Shown here: positions 1-12,430 of the stretch, piece after piece
Layout: every line of letters starts with the position of its first letter
How positions within the stretch are numbered: position 1 is the stretch's first letter
NCBI RefSeq assembly: GCF_032854445.1
Contig: NC_088296.1
Coordinates: forward strand, 13,428,706-13,492,705
Reading direction: 5' to 3'
Source of the DNA: Liolophura sinensis
Taxonomy: Eukaryota; Mollusca; Polyplacophora; Chitonida; Chitonidae
Length of the DNA: 64,000 nucleotides
Made by a program: the position numbers and the translations under genes
The notes under the pieces: model-generated
Told to the model about the DNA's origin: nothing
Database searches by the model: none
Seen by the model: the letters and a program-made list of their open reading frames with translations, nothing else

Positions 1-389
1 AGCTTTACTTCAGATTCATTCTGCGCTATACACGTACATTTCACCAACATACATTGACCCGACCAACATGTTGTGTAGGTGTCGTTAGAATACCATTTCC
101 TTGACCAATGCCATTTTACTTCACCATACCTTAACTCATTACATGTTGGCGGCCCATGCTCATCAGCTGCCCAGTGCTTTCTGTCTGACAAAACACATAA
201 GCCCACTCTTCGGTGACAATTAAAACGATATATTTGACTAGTGGTCACTTCAGATAATCGCCTCTTTTTGATATACGGATGAACTACACGTTATAATGTA
301 CTAAGTCTTCACAAATTTTACATACGCCCCTCAAGTTAAATATATCTGAACAAGATAATATTTAACTCCAGGTTACATCAAGTTGTGAA

Positions 390-2963
390 CGTGATACCAA
401 TCGTTTCAACTTTTTTGTTAAGATTCTGGTGTTTCACGACCCTCCGATTTAGTACTCTTACATTCATTGATGGGAGAAAACTCACATTTACGTTTCTAAT
501 ATTTACAATATTTGGAAAAATGATACTTCTTATATAATACGTAAGCACCAAAATCATCAATGTTAACATAAGAATGCTAAAAATTACGTACTGATCAATA
601 TTATTTGGATTAAATGATCACATCAGCAATAGGCTCAAGTGGTACATAATAAACCCTACGTGATCCGTTCCAAGGTAAGATGTTTAAACAAGAAATAATG
701 TTGGTTTCGTTTGTTGGGCGAGAAATTTTAAGAATAGGTGCTATTATCATATCCGATACAATCCATAGACGTCTCACAAGTGCAGCCATTTGTTTAGTAA
801 CCCAACCACCACCTGTACTCGTACAATTACCCATATTAAGCAAATAAACTCCCTGTGGAACTGAATGTGTAACAGTTGACTGACGATTACAGTGTTCATT
901 TATATCCTCCCCAAATGCTTGTAAAACCCATTTACCTGGTACAATTACATATAACTTGTCAGATGAGTCATTAGTTTGCAATAACTTAATAACACATACC
1001 TCGTGCGTATCGCTTGACTGGTCATGCAAGGGAAATGCCGAGGTTTTAACACAACAATGTCTCTACATACCTGGTGATTGATCTCCAAACAAACGCCTGG
1101 ATGGAAATATAAGCCAATGCGCGTGTCCAATTCAATAGGATTAGCTAACAGCCCAGCATGCATTATTTCACCATGTTGAGAAAGCGGCAAGGCCCAAGCT
1201 TCGATCGCACGTTTCACGTATGCACCATTATCTATTAGGAAAGGGGTAACCATATAATACAAATAATTTCGTTTTAGATTTGACCGACCACAATGGTTGG
1301 ACAACATTGGAATAATACCATGAGATAGCTTTAATGATTCAAATTCCATTAGATGACATTCTCCCAATGCGTCTAAAGTTCAATCGTGAAAATAGCTCTA
1401 CCGTTAATCGTCCCAACTCCATCGATGCTACATGTCTGGACACAGACCCCCATTACAACTTCCGTTTTTCGGTAGGTACGATTGTAGTTCTGTGAATTTT
1501 TGGGTATAAAGTCTTTTTTTGCTCCCAGGCATCCATTTTTGGTGTACAGGTGCATGTTTGGTATTAAAATGCTGGAAAATGTCTAAACTTTGAGGAGGTA
1601 TTTGCTTTATTGATGAAAGTTTGAAATTCTGGGTGAGAGGACACAAGGTGTGAAGTAGTGTTCAGCTGCGAGTGACGTCCCCTTGGCGCTGCTAGGCCCG
1701 CCTCCCAGCTGCCGGCATGGAAAGGTCCAGAATTTGACAGTCAGCCTATGTCAACCAGGTATCAAGATTTTTATGGCTTGTTTCTCCCAGGCTGGGCCTT
1801 CAAAGCTTATTGACCACGAAATGTTTGGGACTGCGCTACAGCGCCAGACGTTAACATTGTCGCTTATGGAAAATTAATGGGGGTCTGAGGCCATCTGTGG
1901 TACATCATCTGCGCAGGAAAATACGTCTGCACTGTGGTCTCCAAAGCATTAAAAATATGTTCAAACTGCAACAGCAACATAGTCCGTCTCCATTTCTCTT
2001 GTGTCTTTTCTGTCGACTCAACCAATTCATTAACATGCCCAGTTATGTTTGCAACCATTGATGACACTTCATTGATTTTATCTCGAATAGGAGATACTTC
2101 GTCATAGGGATGTATGCACTGGATGTGAGATCATCTGAAAAGGATACAATACCCTGCATCATACTCCGGGTTACCAACACTAAACAGTGTTGAAGCAGCA
2201 TTTTCCACAAAATCTATCAACCCTCTACGATGTCCTATTGAAACAGCCACATTCAAATCGATGTTAAAGTCATCACGACGGATATTGTGAAGGCGATAAA
2301 ACCAACCAGCAACATCATTCTGCTGTATATCTCTTCTGAAAGGAGACTCGTTCATAGCTAGTTCTAACTCAGGACACGGGTAATGAGATCCGGTAACAGG
2401 GTCGGATGGGGCAAGAAACACTATCACTGTCCATTCCTCACGTAACACAGAAACTAGAGTACGTCCTTGTACAAGGAAATCATTTTTCCTATGTCGCTAT
2501 CGGTAAATTGGCATTCGCCAATGATAAAAGACAAAGCAGCTAAAAGTCGTCCCTCTGTATTCATTTGTAGGCAAATGTACAAATACATTGTCTTTTTTTG
2601 TGGACTGCCTCTTGTTTCTAATGGAGATCTGCTGCTCCCATGAAGAGAATACCTATGCCTTAGTACTTCACCTGCTCCCTCACTGTCTTCGTGCGCTCTC
2701 ATTGGCCTTCAGTCGTGGGACAGGGCTTCTGACGTGGTGTCTAGATCATCAATGCCCTTGGCACCATCTTCCTCACTCATCATCTGACTGCTCTGAACTT
2801 GAACTTGCTCGGCATCCTGCTCATGTAGCAAACCTATTTCTTTCAATTTATTCTCTTTATGTTCATCAGGAAGTCGCACTTCATTTTCTGTAGGAATCTG
2901 TTCACGGCAAAGAATACTCCTTTGTACCCCTATAGCTGGATTTCTACACGGACGTGGTCTCAT
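390..2963 (-). pseudogene. Endogenous retrovirus-like envelope region, broken (D1a)
   Basis: Downstream of the integrase are an acidic linker frame (2709-2963) and several partial frames. The frame 2131-2448 has a basic HRRGL site followed by a Gly/Ala-rich hydrophobic stretch. It resembles the cleavage site and fusion peptide of F-like envelopes seen in insect errantiviruses. Cysteine-rich frames follow (945-1367, 610-1029), then a hydrophobic helix with basic residues (378-569). A MITE (1438-1892) and several frameshifts and stops break the gene. Identification as envelope rests on position after integrase and this motif. It is a dead remnant. Confidence 0.5.
1438..1892 (+). mobile_element. 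MITE-like element, copy 1
   Basis: The 455-bp element has ends GGACACAGACCCCCATTA and, reversed, GGCCTCAGACCCCCATTA. It is flanked by GTCT (1434-1437) and ATCT (1893-1896), a 4-bp target duplication with one change. It sits inside the envelope remnant and is shared with copy 4 through D1. Confidence 0.75.
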
Positions 2964-3065
2964 AATGTCCCAAAAATTCTCAATTTATTCAGGTTGATTT
3001 CCCCGCCAGTATGGGTGCTCAATGTGCGCTAGGGGGCCATTACGTTTTCACACTTGAAACTGCGG

Positions 3066-3389
3066 ATCACCATGATCTGTGAGCTTTACACGCTCATCCA
3101 CTTTCGCCACAACATTATCTCCAATCTTAAATTCCACTACGTTTGTTGTGCGGTATTCCCTCATTGTTCTTGTACATCATCTTGCACATTCAAATGCATT
3201 GCTTAAAATATCTAACCTGAAAAAAAATGGTAAACAGCCTGTGGTACTCTGCTCCCCTTTGCGGTAGGCCATTAGAGCTGCATACAGTTCATCTTCCCAC
3301 AATCTAGACGGATTGTTTATCAACTTTTGTAAAATCTCTTTTAGCGTACGATTAAAACGTTCAGTCCAACCATTTGTCTGGGGATTCAT
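3066..3389 (-). pseudogene. Retroviral-type integrase C-terminal fragment (D1a)
   Basis: The frame carries NPQTNGWTERFNRTLKE, the end of a Ty3/gypsy or retrovirus-like integrase core with the third catalytic residue (E of TER), then a helical YAALMAYR segment. The rest reads in a shifted frame. Reverse transcriptase, protease and gag are absent upstream. It comes from an endogenous element and is not functional here. Confidence 0.75.
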
Positions 3390-3399
3390 TCAATCTCTA

Positions 3400-4640
3400 T
3401 ACTGTTTATGTGAAAGGGGAAATTTCTGGAGCGATCAATTTAAGTTGCATTTAAATCACTCGTTTTCTTATAAAAGAGGCATTTGTGATAAAACATATTA
3501 CTTGTGATGAAAATTATGAAAATGATGAGTCAGGGTTCGCGGCATATTGGGATCCTCCTGACATTTACGCGTCAAAGACGCGCCGTGACCTTAACCAGCA
3601 AAGATTAATTTGCACTTTCTTTATGACAGCCTAGCTCCATCATCTTGTTATGTTAAAGAGTTTTGGAAAACGATAAAAACCGCACGTCAGGGTGAAATTG
3701 TGCCACAGTGAAATGAAAATAATCAGACCATAACACAAGTTTCCTTTTGCTGTATTTATATAAAAGCCTTTGGGTATTTTATTGCCATATAACAAAAGCG
3801 CAGTGTATTTGATAATTTCGAACTCTAGGTGTGTGTAATTGTATCAGTCCATATCTTAACGTAACATTTTCGCAGAAAATATACATTAGTTAAGGCGTTG
3901 CGATCATAAAGTGTAGGCTACATCGAATTGAGCTACCATAAAATAACTCGCTGATATTCTGTCTAAATACCAAAGATTACACTTGTGAGAATCGACTAAG
4001 GTCTAAAACTCAACACGCATTTGTATCAATCCATTTTTTGCGACCTTTCATGGAATGAATTACTACACTACAGTCTACCTTCATCTTCTGGTCAGTGACA
4101 CCCGGTATTCGAACCTGACGAGATATCTAAAGTACAAAAGTCCGGAGTGTGACAGTGGCCTATTTGTATCTTCCAATTACTTCATAACTGTCATGAAAGT
4201 GACATATTCAAACAGATGGATTGGTATTTTACAAGACTGGAAGATACATTTAGGTTCTGTTTAAAGGTAATTTGTTAACAAGTAGAACATCTACAGATGT
4301 ATTACTAAAAATACGACGCGAAGCCACTATTTGTGCTCCGAAATCTGAGCTAGATTACATGCATAGTTTTCTTTAGTACTTAACAAGATGGGGTAATGGA
4401 GAAGGGGGTGGGAGTTCGGGGGGCGGGGGTGTTAGATAAATATGTAATTGTCATTTCGCTGACAATCTGTCACTATAAGCTGGTTGTCAATCGACTTGAG
4501 CGGCAAATGGGCGATTTCCCATCTAGTTGCAAGGGGTTCTTTTGCCAGAAATATATTTTAATATAACTTGATAATCCGTACATACCCTCGCATGTTTATT
4601 CGTGGTTATTGTACCTCCTTCACCATATAATTTGTCTTAC
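3400..4640. other. No gene; receptor intron remains
   Basis: The stretch 3690-4320 resembles the gene A intron at 12780-13130, so this is the EGF3-stalk intron of the gene D remnant. I see no exon in it. G-rich stretch near 4420. Confidence 0.5.
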
Positions 4641-4642
4641 AG

Positions 4643-4739
4643 ACGACACTTCACATGCGTAGACAATAGGCCTGGATGCAGGAAGGGGAGGGGTGATGTT
4701 ACTGGTTGTTGTTGTATTCATTATCGTTGTCTATATTCG
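4643..4739 (+). pseudogene. Type-A transmembrane exon with in-frame stop (gene D remnant)
   Basis: This exon is 97 nt after the acceptor tcttacag, the same length and phase as gene A's transmembrane exon. It encodes DTSHA, then stop TAG (4660-4662), then TIGLDAGRGG and a V/I helix ending VVYIR. The donor is GCAAGT rather than GTAAGT. The stop makes it a dead exon unless the site is misassembled. The duplicate block at 40.3-40.4 kb has lost this exon by a deletion of about 250 bases. Confidence 0.6.
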
Positions 4740-5984
4740 GCAAGTTTGTCGTCTACAACCAACGGCAAATCCTGCTGGACGAAAACACCCCGGACCCAAG
4801 ATATGTACACTGTAAAACATGAAAATAAACGCGTTGAACGAACTGAAAAATCACATCAGCATGGTCACATAAAGGAGATTTTATATCAGAAGTCGGTTAA
4901 GTTTCGATTTTGTAGCTGTTTGGTCGCTTACACGCGTTTGAAATATTAGTCTATGTGTGAGGAAAACTCAGGTAGTGTTAGTCATTGTTTAGGTATGTTG
5001 CTTCAGCAAGCAAGGAGAGCATAGCTACCTTCCTGCTACAAGGCAATCCAAGCCTGAAATAACACAAACAGGGGTGTTTGTGAGATTTAAAATTGTGGTT
5101 GAGCTTACAGAAATATAGTTAATAGCCAGGATAAAAACTGTAGAGAAACAGATCGCAGATAAGTGAGATATACAACTGCGGAGGCTCCCAAGAGGCGTGA
5201 ATATATTACAACCCAAAACGCAGATCTGCACATTTAAATGGACACCATACAACTTACACGGATTTTATTCAGTTCACTCAAAATTGTCTGAGGAGTTGTG
5301 TACAGATTCGAAAATTTGGAAAAATTGTAAAGACTGCATAAGCAAAAAACTCACACGCACATCGACCATTTCCAGTACAGCTGTTGGGTATCAGGGATGC
5401 ATCTGTCTCCTAAAGGTCAAAGTACAAGCTTAAAATCTCTAGATTCATTTTACGGTCTTAAAATTGTAAAATCTCTTTTCATTATTTGAATGATATTGTT
5501 TACTAACGGTGATAACGCAGCATTCTCAGTAGTTCTACACCAGTGACGTCTAATAAACTTGCAATGCATATCACTGCATTATTTTACGTGGTGTTCTCGA
5601 TAGTTCTAGACCAATGACCAGCATACTCCTGCTTAAGCCATGGGCGCTATGGGCGTGCAATTTGCTTGTGTTTAAGCAAATGTAAACTTTAAATTAGAAC
5701 AATTAGAATAACTGTGCTAAATTGAGAAGAGACTATAATTTACTGGTTACATACTGTCGCCGCTGTTCTGGCTTTCCTCTATATTTTGTACGTCTTCGAT
5801 ATATTAGTTCCATATTCAAGCAATGGTTTACTGGAAGGTTAAGTCACGGGGTGCATTCCAAAAGCGTATGCACTTTTTGACATTGTTCCCATAACACACT
5901 GAAGTAAAATCTATAAGGAGAGTTTTCCTGGCGAAAAACTTCATACTTTCTTATACGTATGGGGGAGTGCATAAAAGAAAAACA

Positions 5985-6360
5985 GTTAGATGTACGGGAA
6001 TATGCAAGAAACGTAAAGCTTTACATCGCCGCATAAAGGACAAGAAAAGAGGTGAATCTCAGAGCGGTGGTCTGGAAGATACCAATTCCATTGACAACGC
6101 ATCAACTGTTGAATTAGGTCATCCTTACGAGAATGTAGTGTGTTCATCGTTACGTGGAGAGAGCGGACTGAGTAACCCAGCTGGTCCTAGACTTGACTTG
6201 CCCAGTGTTGTCCTCGCATGTAACAGTCCCAAACACATACGAAAACACCAATGCGCCTTCACAGTCACCTAATGACAATGGCAATGGCGGACTGTATGAA
6301 CGTGTTAATACAGCGGACACCTTAGAGACCAGACTGTACACAACTCTGAGGTCTCATTAA
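5985..6360 (+). pseudogene. Tyrosine tail exon, frameshifted (gene D remnant)
   Basis: The frame reads KRGESQSGGLEDTNS...GHPYENV and is about 75% like the tail at 41.5 kb. One extra A near 6231-6233 shifts the frame to a stop at 6270. After the shift the other frame still reads TYENTNAPSQS, LYERVN and RLYTTL to a TAA at 6358. The likely acceptor at the homologous place is lost (TAT instead of TAG). It lies about 1.3 kb after the transmembrane exon, as expected for one gene. Confidence 0.6.
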
Positions 6361-6793
6361 AAAAGCCAATCTATAATGTTATCGCTCGTGAGTATTAATG
6401 TACAGAGATTGTAGCATTTATGATGAGGAGAAATAAAGATATACTGACACAATGTTTTTGTTATTTGTTGAATTCACTAATACACATTCCAGTATCCTTT
6501 AGCACAAACAAGTATACTTATTTTAGATACTCATCGGTAGAAGTGAATGACGCCTACGTGTGCACGACTCGCCTTGTAGCATTAGGTAGATACTGTCTGC
6601 TGTGTGGCGATTCCAATCAGCGCCAGAAGCTATTAATACAGAAACTAGTGTGTCAAGGATATACCATCAGATATCTTGTTCTTAAATCTGACAATAAGTA
6701 CAATTGTCTTATAATAAATATGGACTTTGGCGTACCTCTTTATAACTGCATCTCATTTCGCTCAACCCTGAGTAAGAACTGTACATAGATATT

Positions 6794-7035
6794 ATATTTA
6801 TTTATTTGATTGGTTTTTACACCGTACTCAACACTACTTCACATACGACAGCGGCTAGCATAATGATGGGGAAAAACCGGGCAGAGCCTCGGGGGAAGCA
6901 TACCACCATACGCATGGTGCTGGAAGACCTTCCGATGTGGTAGTAGGGGAAGCCAGCGTGAGCAGGATTTGAACTAAGAGGGACCGCATTTCTGCGAGGC
7001 GCCCGGGTTCACTGCGCCGTGCTTGCATGCAAGCT
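6794..7035 (-). mobile_element. SINE, minus strand (D1a)
   Basis: The reverse complement shows the same SINE family, with A-rich tail at the left and a B-box-like GTTCAAATCC near 6970. It is shared with D1b. Confidence 0.75.
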
Positions 7036-8837
7036 CTTGTCCACGGAGGGTCCGGGTGTATGTTGAGTCATTTCCATTTTTGTTTCGTTGGTGTAATCTT
7101 CACGCGTAATGGGATCCAGCGGATGTGTGGCGTCAAAGTCTAGTTGAGGCCGGGAGACTGTGCCAGAATATTCCTATCTGACTATATTAACAACGATAGA
7201 AGACAGCGGATTTCATATCTGGTCTGCATAGACACTTTACGGTTAGTGTCACTACGGGCACCGGATTTTTTTTTTTTTTTTTCCCTTGCTGTCATGTTTT
7301 CAGTGTTGCAGATGAATTCGCCATCGCAAGTATCAAAACGATATTGATGCTGTGCTCCAGTGCAAGGCGATACGATGCTTAGGCTCTCCGCAGGGATTTA
7401 TGCCGTACTTAAGGCTTATGGCACATGTGGATCTTAAACACTTTGGACTTAGTAGCACCATTTGCACAAGTCAGCCATCAGGGTAAGGCAGACTTATGGT
7501 AATGTAGTCGGAAGTCGTGTCGTGTGCAATACACGGAAATAACGACGCTATTGTCCACAACCTGGGTCTCGGCCTGTAGTAGGTAGCGCGAAAGTCAAAA
7601 TCACCCTGATTGATCCAGTAGTGTCACCTACATACAGTTAACGAGCATACACCACACTAAAACACATTGAACGATACCCACGCTGTCATGCACTGGTGTG
7701 TACATGTAAACTGTATATAGATCTACAGACCTACGTGTGTGCAGGTCGTCACGTCCTCGGTTTTCCGTCCTGAGACCTACGGTTAAGTTTCTGAAGCTCT
7801 ATTCCAGTACTATTATTGTCGTTGCACAAAATAAAACTGAGCTGGCTGGCAGAATCTGCGAAATGCAGGCGGAAAAACATTGTAATCACAGAAGATAAGC
7901 TGATAAAAAATTTTAATTATGTATTAATAAAATTGAGGTTAATGCTGGACTGAAGAATCGTTCCCCTGAAAACGAGAGTGATGGGCGGAGAAGAGCAGAC
8001 ATATCACCATAAAAACCACAGCCATTCGTTACCATTCTGATATAAACATGTCTTCAGCAGTTTTTGTCCTGCTGTCATAAATGCTGAGGAAAATGTAATG
8101 CCCATAACAGACACAACAAAAGTGTTTATTTTATGGCCTATGGGATATTGAAATGTCTCTCTACCAGAAGAGTGACTTGGATACAGGTGAATGAATTTGT
8201 AGGGGGTCATATTACGGGGTGTGCTGGAACCGTGTACCACTCGTACAAGGTATTTCTGTAGGGTATCTTCCACAATATCTGTATACAATTTCAATTGGTA
8301 CTACACTTATATAATGTAGATCACCACCTGTCATTCCGATACACACAGCTATGTCGTAACTGTTCTCACTGGATTCAGGGCGGTGTACAGTAAATAGAGT
8401 TGTGCTGTTTTTGAGTTTATTCACGCTTACAAAAGATTAGACACGGCTTACACCATATTGTTCACTCTTGCCGGTGTTTTCCTTCATCTCAGTATAACTT
8501 TCGGAGATTCAGCATATCTCTGCCGAGTTTTATACATATAACATAATGTATAAGAAGGTGTAGAGCACTGTATACATCTTAACGTTAGAACAGCGATTAC
8601 CCAATCGTTCATCGCTGTGAAATAGAAAGCAGCCCTGTTAGTTCTGGACCATACAGGTCATAAGAAAACAAGAAAGCAATAAAGCAATAAACATATGGCG
8701 GATGAGGATGAATCGTGTTGTGTAGAAAATCTCATTAAAATAAGGACGTAACATAAATACATAAGGCAACTACTCTCGTGGTACCCTTACTGGGTGACAA
8801 TGAGAAACAGAGGTGATCAAGCATTCCGTGTCGAGTG
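7036..8837. other. No gene recognised (D1a flank)
   Basis: This is duplicated at about 42540-43930. Short frames here are not kept between the two copies, so I do not call them genes. Confidence 0.6.
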
Positions 8838-9070
8838 TTAACCAGGTATCAGAATGTATTTAACGCTGTTGCCTAAAACATACATCTCCACATAATTAAA
8901 GCTGTTATACAAACCCCCACTGCTGTAAAATAAAATCAGACCTGTCATTAACCATTTCTTGACCATATTAATCATGGAATCAATAAAGTATGAACCATGC
9001 AAATAGATCACAAAAAGTATGAATGGCCTGGGGTAGAACGTTTCATTCCAATAAGGAAGTAAAATATATA
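8838..9070 (+). promoter_or_regulatory. Conserved block upstream of signal exons (possible promoter region)
   Basis: A block of about 230 bases recurs at 43935-44165 (same strand) and, reversed, at 34020-34270 with a weaker second copy at 34545-34745. At 44.2 and 34.0 kb it lies roughly 140-240 bases upstream of the signal exons of genes F and B, where a promoter would be. Here no signal exon follows. Some or all of it may simply be shared by duplication. Confidence 0.3.
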
Positions 9071-9297
9071 CACCCACAAACCAGTCCCGTGGCAGACTGT
9101 TTTCAAATAAGATAGGTTTTTGTTATGAGATGCATTAGTCATCACATACGCCATTATTGCCAGTATCGTAGTTGGAGGAAACCAGGCATAAACCCCGACG
9201 GGGGAAAACTACGACCATCCTCAGATTTCTTGCAGACCCCGCCTTTACCATTTTGACGAAGTGTCACATGATTTAAAATTGAATGCTGTTTGTCTCT

Positions 9298-9480
9298 CAA
9301 GACTGCTTCGGTGGCTTAATGGTTTGAGTGTCCGCACATAAGTCCGGAAAAAAAAAGTCATACCAAAGACTTTAAAAATGGTACTTGTTCCTGCTTCGCT
9401 TGGTGCTTACCACTGAGAGGTTAGAATAAGGAAACAGGACTGGTTGGTTAGGTGTCAGTATAATGTGATCCACAATTCCT
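9298..9480 (+). mobile_element. Probable second-family SINE
   Basis: The tRNA-like start (gcttcggtggcttaatggtt), an accaaagactttaaaaatggtactt core and a ggactggttggttaggtgtcagtataatgtg end match my memory of a common molluscan SINE body. The call is from recall, not alignment. Confidence 0.45.
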
Positions 9481-9726
9481 TTGTGGACGCGGCGAAATTT
9501 ATTTTTATACTTTATTATAAATGTAGTTGTGGGGCGAACAATCGACTGTAGCTACGATCTCTTTGTACTGTGCGGTCCCTGGTCAATAAATATACCTGTA
9601 TACGGAATATTTTTCCCACCTTTTTTCCGCTCTCAATTCTTGGCTTAATCCTTCTTTATCTTTTCATGGTATGGAGACATAACTGCATCTTTTTTAAACT
9701 CAGATTTAACTGAATTATGTTACTAG

Positions 9727-9872
9727 GTGCTGGACCTGAACATGTGGAACAAACTCAACGTGTGGTCATGGAGCTAGATGTGACACCAAGACGACTCAGT
9801 GTGTATGCTTGTCTGACGACGGCGACCTGAAGAACGGGAAGGGTAAACCTTTCAATCTGTTTTACTGCTTGG
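9727..9872 (+). pseudogene. EGF-like exon 1 of gene A, 1-base deletion
   Basis: The acceptor ctag and donor gtaagt are intact. Cysteines align with B's EGF1 (CGTNS.CG.GARCDT..QCVCLS) in one frame, but the first codons lie in another frame because one A is lacking near 9741. In the cysteine frame a TGA precedes the first cysteine. An assembly error would give the same picture. Confidence 0.7.
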
Positions 9873-10800
9873 GTAAGTTAAACATTTACAGTAGCAGTGA
9901 AATACAGCACTCGTCTTAATCATCAGATTGTGTAACAGCCTAAAATTAGTGAAAATTGGCAGTGTAAGGCTATGGTTTATGACGACGATGTAAAGAAACA
10001 TCCGCCTGGTTATTGTACACCGATATATTACACAGAATTTATCCACAATGTAGTCAATTTACGTGACTAGCAAAGCCAGAGAAAGAAAAATTTCGTGCTT
10101 TGCTTAAAACCATCAGGCAGCTTGGTGCAGTGTGAAAATTTGATAATAACAATGTTTACGTCATGGATACTGAAATACTTTCTTTCCTATGTTAGAATAA
10201 AATGGTGGCCTTTATCAACACTCGTATAAATAAAGGAACGCTTATACCTTTTGTTTTATCAGATGATAAAAGTAAAGTCAACAGCAGATTTTGCTACATT
10301 AAAGCGTTTTCTTAAGGAGGATCCCTTTATAATAATAATATGATTACGTGAGCCAAGATCATTTTACATAGATATGTTAGGGAGTGATATGGGGAACAAT
10401 TCCCCATTCAGTTACAGGGAGTCATTCAAAGGAAACACCTCAAAGAAACGATTTCACAACGAAATGAAGAGATTATAAAGCTTATTAAATGGGTAAGAAC
10501 TGTACTACATCGTGTTATGTATATATCTCACATCATTGACTGAGAGCTAATTCGTCCAAATTACAGGCTTACGTTACAACACTTCCTAGTGTAGCATTGG
10601 AAGAAATTGCACGAACGATACACTCAGTCTCGCTTCCTCTATTCAAATGTTCGGCAGTTATACAGTGCAAAGATGAACAATGTGATCTCAGAAGAAAATA
10701 TGATAAAATATTTCTTGGAAAAGTCTTTGAATGGCAGGTTAATGTGATTCAGGAACGCTGTGTACAGTTGATAACTAACTTTATTTGTCTGTGCCCTAAG

Positions 10801-10944
10801 GTGAGGGAGTTACAGAATGTGGAGATAAACTGTGTGGTTACAGAACAGAATGTAACACGGACATTGGTGGGTGTAGATGCTCATTCAGCAATGGTGCCCA
10901 AAAAGAACTGAATTGCACATCTCCATCCTTGTGGTACTGTGTGG
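10801..10944 (+). CDS. EGF-like exon 2 of gene A
   Basis: This exon is 144 nt, phase 1-1, between acceptor cctaag and donor gtaagt. It encodes a six-cysteine module beginning GEGVTECGDKLCGYRTEC and ending LWYCVG. It is open and in frame with EGF3. Confidence 0.75.
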
Positions 10945-12304
10945 GTAAGTTAAAGTAGGCCTACCATGAGAAATGTAAAATTGCCGCTGTAATTCCGAAT
11001 TGGTAATCAAATGTATATCCACAAATGATCCTTGTTTTTGTCAGCCGACTTCACAGACTGCGGTAATTCAATGCTACATTCATCCGTAGTGTTGCAAATT
11101 TATACAGCTATATATGTATGGATATGAGGAATTGGCATATTCTTAAACAGTCATGATAGTAATCATAACGACCCAGTGTTTGTTTGTTTGTTTGTTATGG
11201 TGAAATACTCGGCCAATGATGGGTGTTTAGGTCTAGCAATTAGTTCAGGTGTTTCCATACGTCTCCACGGATTCCTTGGCAGACAAACAGTCCACATTTC
11301 TGAATTTCGAGGCGTGACCTGGTTTTATGGTACTTTTGTGGGATACCTTTTGTACCAAACATGACGAAACTGAAGAAGGCTTGCCCTTATGACGCAATCA
11401 TTTCATTTCATAGTACATCATGGGTAAAAACTGGTGTACAATTTCATTACAGGATAGCAGCAGGAGATTATTTATGCATATAGCAGAACGTCATAATGTC
11501 TTTCTGCACCAAACCAGAGTTCCGAGAAATTAAAACCCTGGACCACAACAGCACACTGAGGGCTCATTCACGAAAGACATATGTTTGAAACAGTTGATTA
11601 ATGGTACAATTTCTCCTAATACTGAAGAGCAGATTAAACACACTCGCTTAGATCGGTTATAATATTGTAACATTTTAACACATTTTCACATTCCTTAACA
11701 TTACCTACTGAGGTAGTCAGAACTAATAACCAGTGGGGAACATAACATTTGATTTTTTCCAGCAAATATCCGATTTGAGGAAATGAGAAATCTATTATCT
11801 ATTGTTTTAAATGTGCCCTTTTCCCAAATAAGTGATTTTTTAATAGTTTTTTAAGTGTTAACATTTAGGCGCAACGTGGTCTTCATGCCGCTTTTGTGGG
11901 ATACCCTTTTAACCAAACGTGACAAAACTGAAGGATGCTTGCCTTATTATTTGATTTCACAGTAAATCATGGGTAAAAAGTCGTGTACAAGTTTATTACA
12001 AAATAACAACAGGAGATTATTTATGTATAGCGCCATTGTTGCATCAAACCAGAATTCCGAGGAATTAAAACCGTGAACCACAACAGCACATTGAGTGCTT
12101 TTTCTATTATCTTATGTATTAAATATGGGCTTTTCCAAAATAAGTAAAATATTTATTACTTCCGCTATTTTGATGATTAATTATATTACAGAATTAAGCG
12201 TGGATTTAGTCAGTTGTACTGTTTTATCCAGTGCTATAATATAAAGGTTTCTCAAGACAAAATATACCGCTAAACCTGTGTTCTAATTATCCTGTATGTT
12301 GCAG

Positions 12305-12430
12305 AAAAATGTAACCTTAAAGGCACTAGGTGTCCTGACAATAACACGTGTACGGACCCGTTTGGTGATAGCAAGGGCTTGTGTCTGTGTACTGAAGGAG
12401 CCACACTGTCTTCTACAGGGCAATGTTTGG
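12305..12430 (+). CDS. EGF-like exon 3 of gene A
   Basis: This exon is 126 nt, phase 1-1, acceptor ttgcag and donor gtgagc. It encodes EKCNLKGTRCPDNNTC... and ends STGQCLG, with six cysteines. Similarity to gene B's region stops at this exon's donor, which marks the inversion or recombination breakpoint. Confidence 0.75.

Larger units (their letters stand above)
1..9093 (+). repeat. Segmental duplication D1, copy a
   Basis: It matches 35938-44181 in the same orientation over almost its whole length with small indels. Both copies share the same retroelement fragment, MITE insertion, minus-strand SINE and tail exon, so these predate the duplication. Similarity ends sharply at about 9093, just before the place where a signal exon would be expected. 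Confidence 0.85.

Noticed and set aside
6794-7035. A tRNA gene suggested by box-B-like sequence
   Set aside because: Body and (AAAT)n end show it is a SINE; no cloverleaf or anticodon arm is evident. The same applies to 34916 and 55630.
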